Below the pieces are notes generated by a model. That model ran no database searches. It had not been told where the DNA came from and was given only the letters and a program-made list of their open reading frames with translations. A DNA stretch of 64,000 nt from Halisarca cf. caerulea (lineage: Eukaryota; Porifera; Demospongiae; Chondrillida; Halisarcidae): NCBI GenBank assembly GCA_963170055.1, contig CAUJGJ010000005.1, forward strand, positions 505,401 to 569,400, in the 5' to 3' direction. Shown piece after piece: positions 1 through 64,000 of this stretch (positions are counted from its first letter, which is position 1; every line of letters starts with the position of its first letter). The position numbers were made by a program, and so were the translations under genes.

Positions 1-411
1 CCACTGGATATGGGCCCAGCTGCCTCCACCATCCCTGATGGCCCCCTCATGCAATTAGGTGTTGCCCATCTGTGAGGTTGCAAGCCTCATGAGATGGGTA
101 GGGCTGGGCTGCAGCAGAAAAGTGGTGGCGAGTCCACCTAACTCACAGCAGCAGTGGTTCCCAACCCTAAACTTGGTAATATCCAGGCTAATAGCATCTA
201 AGGCACCTGACAATGACCAGCACCCTGCTAAGAGTCTGATAACGAAATACCCAGTTTAATTTAATGTTTCCAGTGGTTGAGGCTGACAGGTATGATTTCA
301 CCTGTAAGCTGCTGAGAGTCCAAGTTTTCATCCTTCCTAAAACAAAACCTGCTGGCAACAGGCTTAAGCTCCTAAGAGAGATTACTAACAGGTCCCCTCA
401 CACAGGCCAGC
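1..411. other. Left edge: no recognised feature
   Basis: No splice-bounded exon or recognisable domain was found on either strand. The copy A transmembrane exon, which would be expected to the left of the (CA)n tract by comparison with copy B, is not present here. Confidence 0.4.
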
Positions 412-436
412 TGGACATACACACACATACACACAT

Positions 437-490
<54 letters not shown>

Positions 491-535
491 CGCACACACA
501 CACACACAAACACACACAGCCTGGCATACAGGCAG

Positions 536-620
<85 letters not shown>

Positions 621-706
621 TCGTCAAACACAAACACACACACACACACATACACACACACACACACACACACTCACAAACACACACACACGCACATATA
701 CACACA

Positions 707-781
<75 letters not shown>

Positions 782-794
782 TCACACACACACA
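412..794. repeat. (CA)n microsatellite, interrupted
   Basis: About 380 bp of CA dinucleotides with several short interruptions. It sits in the copy A intron after the stalk exon. Copy B has a CA tract in the equivalent intron (35985-36088). The open frames across it are artefacts. Confidence 0.95.
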
Positions 795-1108
795 TTATTA
801 TTGTTCATTAGGTGACAGTCATAAGTCGACATAAATTAATGTTATTTATAATCGTATAGAGCAAAATTTTTGAGGAGCTAAATTTTTGTGGTTGGCCACT
901 TCAGAAATATTTGCGGATCTGTCCCTCAGCTATTATAACTACCAAAGTGTGCCCTTTTTCATGGTGTACAAAGTTTGTGCTCCATGATCTTCCTTGAAAA
1001 AGCAGTTTGAAATTAATTTAAGCTCCTTGGAAATTTAGCAATATACAGTAATTAAAGCATATATAGGTTGCATGTGAGAAAGACTTCAGTTTATGTATCA
1101 CAACCTAC

Positions 1109-33832
<32,724 letters not shown>

Positions 33833-33921
33833 CAGACGCTTAAAATGTTTATTTACGGATGGAGAATGGAGGGATTCTATGCAGGCTTCACTCCAAATGA
33901 TAGAGCATGTACGAGTATTCT

Positions 33922-33975
33922 ATTAGTCTCGCGCGCCAGACCCAAAAGGCGTGGGGTCTGGCGCGCGAGACTAAT
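33922..33975. promoter_or_regulatory. GC-rich palindrome upstream of copy A start
   Basis: A near-perfect inverted repeat with ~20-bp arms (ATTAGTCTCGCGCGCCAGAC) and a short spacer, 90 bp upstream of the copy A ATG. The same arms occur 115 bp upstream of copy B's ATG. In AT-rich DNA this is the strongest CpG cluster nearby. A promoter role is inferred from position and conservation. Confidence 0.5.
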
Positions 33976-35551
33976 TATTGCTAGAGCTGGAGCTCGAGCA
34001 GTGGAGAAATTAGCATAAATACTGTGATTGCAGGTCAGAAGTGACAATTTATTACTTCGTCCTATTTGAGGCTGCCCTCATCTTCTTCCAGTTGTCCTTT
34101 GTGAGTTTGTCCTTGCATGGGATTCAGCTCCAATACATTCGAATATCGTGGGCTTGTGCGTACTTGTACCCCAAGTGAAGTTATATAGCTGCCAAGATTC
34201 GAGTGCGCCTTTGGTGATTCCACAGAAGATATATATACGCAAAGGGGGTGAAATGTCATTATTAATGATCAAAGTACATAGTATAGACACACCAAATAAG
34301 TAAAGTTCTCGGACACAGGGTGCCGAAGTACAATTTTCAGTGAAAAAGAACAAACTTCATATCCTGGCAAGAAGGTGTGATATTCTATAATAATAGTAAG
34401 TGGATAAAGTAGACTGAGATCTAAATGGACAATGGTACTGAGAGTAAAAAAAAAAACACTCACATACACAAAAAACTTAAACAATAGTAAAAAAAAAAAA
34501 AAAAAAAATTAATAGTATACATAGTACTTATGTTTTCAGGACCCCCATTAATACCATTCTCTGACTGAAGGGGTCTTCCTGTTATAAATTTTAAATACAC
34601 ATCTATCTAGTATCTGTGTGTGTGTGTGTATGTGTGTGCGCGTGTGTGTGTGCTCGCACATGTGTGTGCCTATATATATGGCACTAAGTGTACATTATAC
34701 TATATTCTGTTCAATTTCTTCTTTGTACAGAATAGAGGTTTGTTTCAGCCTATCTCATTGGCTTAATTGGAGGTTCTTCTCTGTACGTAGACAGGGACAG
34801 TGGAACACAGGGTCTGGGTGGGTACCATCTGGCTCAAGAATGTAAACTGTAAAGTCCAGACTGATTAACAGCCCTCACTCCTCAGGAAGTCCACTGTATA
34901 CATAATATGCATTATGGTAAATTTAATTGATCATGCATGCAATGTTTAGAAAATTTGCTGGGGACATGCATGCTGAGTATAACAGCAATATATAAGTATA
35001 GTGCACGTGGAACCCACTTTACACACAACTCAAGGGACTGCATGTCATTGATGAAAAGTGTTTGTGTTTTCAGAATTTCATGTTATCAGAACAATTGCAG
35101 GGGTCATTTTCTACAAACTAAATGCATTGCAGGGGTCATTTTCTACTTTCATGTTAGCCAAAATTTTGTGTATATACATGTTATATAAGCAAGTTTGACT
35201 GTACTTAAATTTGTTGTATATTACCTTAAGCTAGGCTACAAATGCTAGCGGATATGTGAATTAAGGGAAATTAGCAAGGAGCAGTCATACTATATATAGT
35301 AGTCACTTCTTTTGATCTTGAAACATGCAAGGACAATATGATATGAAGTGGAGCATATTGATATAGTTGAGAACAGTTGCCATGTACACTAAATAATTAA
35401 TGTAAATATCACTAAAGTACAAAGAGTGCACACTGTATACTACCATTCCTATACAAAAACTGCACATGCTATAATAGCACATGCATCGTATGAATCATGT
35501 ATTCATAACGATTATCCACGGTAACTTTAATTGTAATAATTAATTATAAAG
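33976..35551. other. Intergenic region between copy B stop and copy A promoter
   Basis: About 1.6 kb separates copy B's stop codon from copy A's promoter palindrome. It has a poly-A run near 34490-34508, a LINE-like tail at 34537-34600 and a short TG stretch near 34616-34660. An ATTAAA on the minus strand at 35531-35526, 20 bp after the copy B stop, is a weak polyadenylation-signal candidate. Confidence 0.45.
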
Positions 35552-62214
<26,663 letters not shown>

Positions 62215-62328
62215 CAAACGCTTAACAGGTACATCTATGGATAGAGGATGGAGGGGTTCTCATGCAGGCTTCACTCCGAATTGTAGGAAAATAATGATTA
62301 TCAACTTAAATAATAGAATATGTCATTG

Positions 62329-62389
62329 TAGTCTTGCGCGCCAGACCACACGTCGAGATGGGTGCACGGGGTCTGGCGCGCGAGACTAA
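62329..62389. promoter_or_regulatory. GC-rich palindrome upstream of copy B start
   Basis: Inverted repeat with arms TAGTCTTGCGCGCCAGACC and its near complement, separated by a spacer that differs from that of copy A. The arms are conserved while the spacer is not, which fits a functional paired site or a hairpin. Confidence 0.5.
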
Positions 62390-62469
62390 TGCTATCCTTA
62401 CAATTACTGTTATTGTGTCTATCTGGGTTCTATCCAGTGAGAGGGGGGGCACTCCCACTCCAAACTCGA

Positions 62470-62776
<307 letters not shown>

Positions 62777-62959
62777 TCCAGGAATAGTTTAAATGAGGTG
62801 TGTATGTGTACAACGCGGGGCTGAACTATTTAGATTCATATTAATCAGTTCAGTTTTGCCACATGACCATTATGTGATATACCCAAAATTATAGTTTAGC
62901 ATGCAGAAGAGTCCATGGGAGTTGAGTATTCTGAAACTCTTTTGTTTGTTATTTCTCAA

Positions 62960-63420
62960 AACATGTTCTGAAGTAAATGTGAAAATTCTGATTTAGATTT
63001 TAGCCAAAATTGCTAATTTTCATACTGTTCTCATAGCAAATCTGCAGGGATTGTTGTAAGCAAGCATATTGTTATGCAAAAGAGCCTCATTTTAAATGGG
63101 ATATGTTGAAAAACCAAAGAAAGTTGTCAAAACTTTGCAAACGTTGGGCCAACAGCGTTTTCCATTTTAGCCTGTTTTCTTACAAGTGCATGACAATTTA
63201 CAGGTTATTGCCCTATCACCAGCAAACTGAAACAGGTTTTCACAAATTTGTGATTTTCAGTTTTCACAAATTTGTGAATTTGTAATTTGGGGTGCTGATT
63301 ATTACCACAAATTTGTGAAAAATTCACTGTTTGTTGTTTGTGGTTGAATGTTTTTAGTCAAAAACATTTATTCTGTGGTGAGTTTGAATCAGAATTTTCA
63401 CATTCACTTCAGAACATGTT
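62960..63420. mobile_element. 461-bp MITE, copy 2 (TCAA target duplication)
   Basis: Ends AACATGTTCTGAAGTAAATG and CATTCACTTCAGAACATGTT, a ~30-bp terminal inverted repeat, with TCAA on both sides (62956-62959 and 63421-63424). The interior matches 32460-32921 inverted, including the CACAAATTTGTG palindromes. No coding capacity. Confidence 0.85.
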
Positions 63421-63685
63421 TCAAGTATGTAGTATATTGCATGGGGTGTTAAATAGTGTTTGTCAACTGCTGTACACAGCGCAAGCATTATTTTGAATAC
63501 TATAGTAAGTACTGGCTACTTGCTATAGTACATTGTGTCTACGATACCACCAAAAATTTTGGTACACTGCATACCCATGATCTTAGCCTTAAGAAACCCC
63601 CTTCTTTATCTTCTGGCTACGCACCTGCTATGTTATAATAACAATATTATTATTGTTGAGTATTCTTTGATTTCTGCCCTTTCAG
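63421..63685. other. Unique sequence before the orphan TM exon
   Basis: No stalk or FN3 exon was found. A CTTCTGGCTACGCACCTG motif near 63608 resembles the end of a degraded transposon. Confidence 0.4.
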
Positions 63686-63941
63686 CCAGCATGCTCATGT
63701 ATCACTACTGGTGCTGCTAGTGGAGTGGTCACTGGAGTCATAGTGACTATCCTGACTGGGACTGGGACGGCCATTATTATGTATTTTGCCATGCGAGGAA
63801 AGACAAGTGACAAGTACAAGACGGGAAATAATGAGGCAGAAAGAGTTATATGACGATCTTACATTTACCAACTCAATGGCATGTGCCAAAGACAGTGTTG
63901 AGATGACTTCAAATCCTGCATATGCGCAAGAGATCATGTAA
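63686..63941 (+). pseudogene. Orphan plus-strand copy of the receptor TM/tail exon
   Basis: The acceptor (TTTCAG) is followed by a homologue of the copy B last exon: PACSCITTGAASGVVTGVIV and onwards, then AIIMYFAMRGK. In the tail one extra base near 63848 causes a stop (TGA at 63851-63853). The sequence beyond still matches the copy B tail in the other frame (SVEMTSNPA) and reaches a TAA at 63939-63941. No Ig, FN3 or stalk exon on the plus strand lies upstream of it in the window. It is either an isolated fragment of a third paralogue or the last exon of a gene whose other exons have been moved. Confidence 0.82.
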
Positions 63942-64000
63942 ATTATTATTATTAGTATCATTATTATATTATATAGTGTGTAGTAAGCAATTATAGTAGC

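Noticed and set aside
412..794. Open frames rich in His/Thr or Cys/Val over CA and TG tracts here and elsewhere.
   Set aside because: They come from dinucleotide repeats, which are open in most frames.

Overview
The window is intron-rich, AT-rich animal DNA. It has GT-AG spliced Ig and fibronectin type III (FN3) modules, dense (CA)n, (TA)n and minisatellite DNA, and many decayed retroelements and MITEs. The style of the FN3 modules, the short introns and the transposon proteins suggest a marine invertebrate, most likely a sponge. That assignment is an inference, not a database match.

The core is a head-to-tail pair of paralogous genes on the minus strand, each coding for a single-pass cell-surface receptor. 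Copy B (62214 down to 35552) is complete in the window: 16 exons and 1,153 codons, with a signal peptide split over two small exons, two Ig domains, nine FN3 domains, a short stalk, and a transmembrane segment with a ~50-residue tail. Copy A (33832 down to 1109) has the same plan with ten intact FN3 domains and one eroded FN3 exon. It runs off the left edge before its transmembrane exon. Exons inside the ectodomain begin and end in phase 1, so whole modules can be gained, lost or skipped without a frameshift. A third, orphan copy of the transmembrane exon lies on the plus strand at 63686-63941 and carries a frameshift.

Between 5 and 19 kb, copy A contains a tandemly amplified cassette: an FN3 exon with about 1.4 kb of conserved intron. 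The cassettes are separated by arrays of a 15-bp minisatellite (unit TCCACTCTACACAGG) and by (TG)n tracts. One cassette has lost its exon, two arrays share the same internal inversion, and one array has a 360-bp higher-order repeat. The equivalent part of copy B has no such arrays and one cassette fewer. This is the most unusual structure in the window.

The introns hold layered mobile DNA: 3' parts of several non-LTR retrotransposons (19.3-19.9, 23.5-23.9, 27.5-28.0, 31-32, 54-55.4 and 60.4-61.3 kb); a decayed Ty3/gypsy pol at 48.0-50.5 kb interrupted by a 450-bp inverted-repeat element; a Harbinger-like element with a MADF-like reading frame at 23.3-24.4 kb; a two-copy 460-bp MITE with 4-bp target duplications; four CAGTG-ended, mostly TA-flanked MITEs; and several long hairpins. 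No tRNA, rRNA, CRISPR or prokaryotic features were seen. The longest open frames in the window (up to 717 codons) are artefacts of the 15-bp satellite and are not genes.
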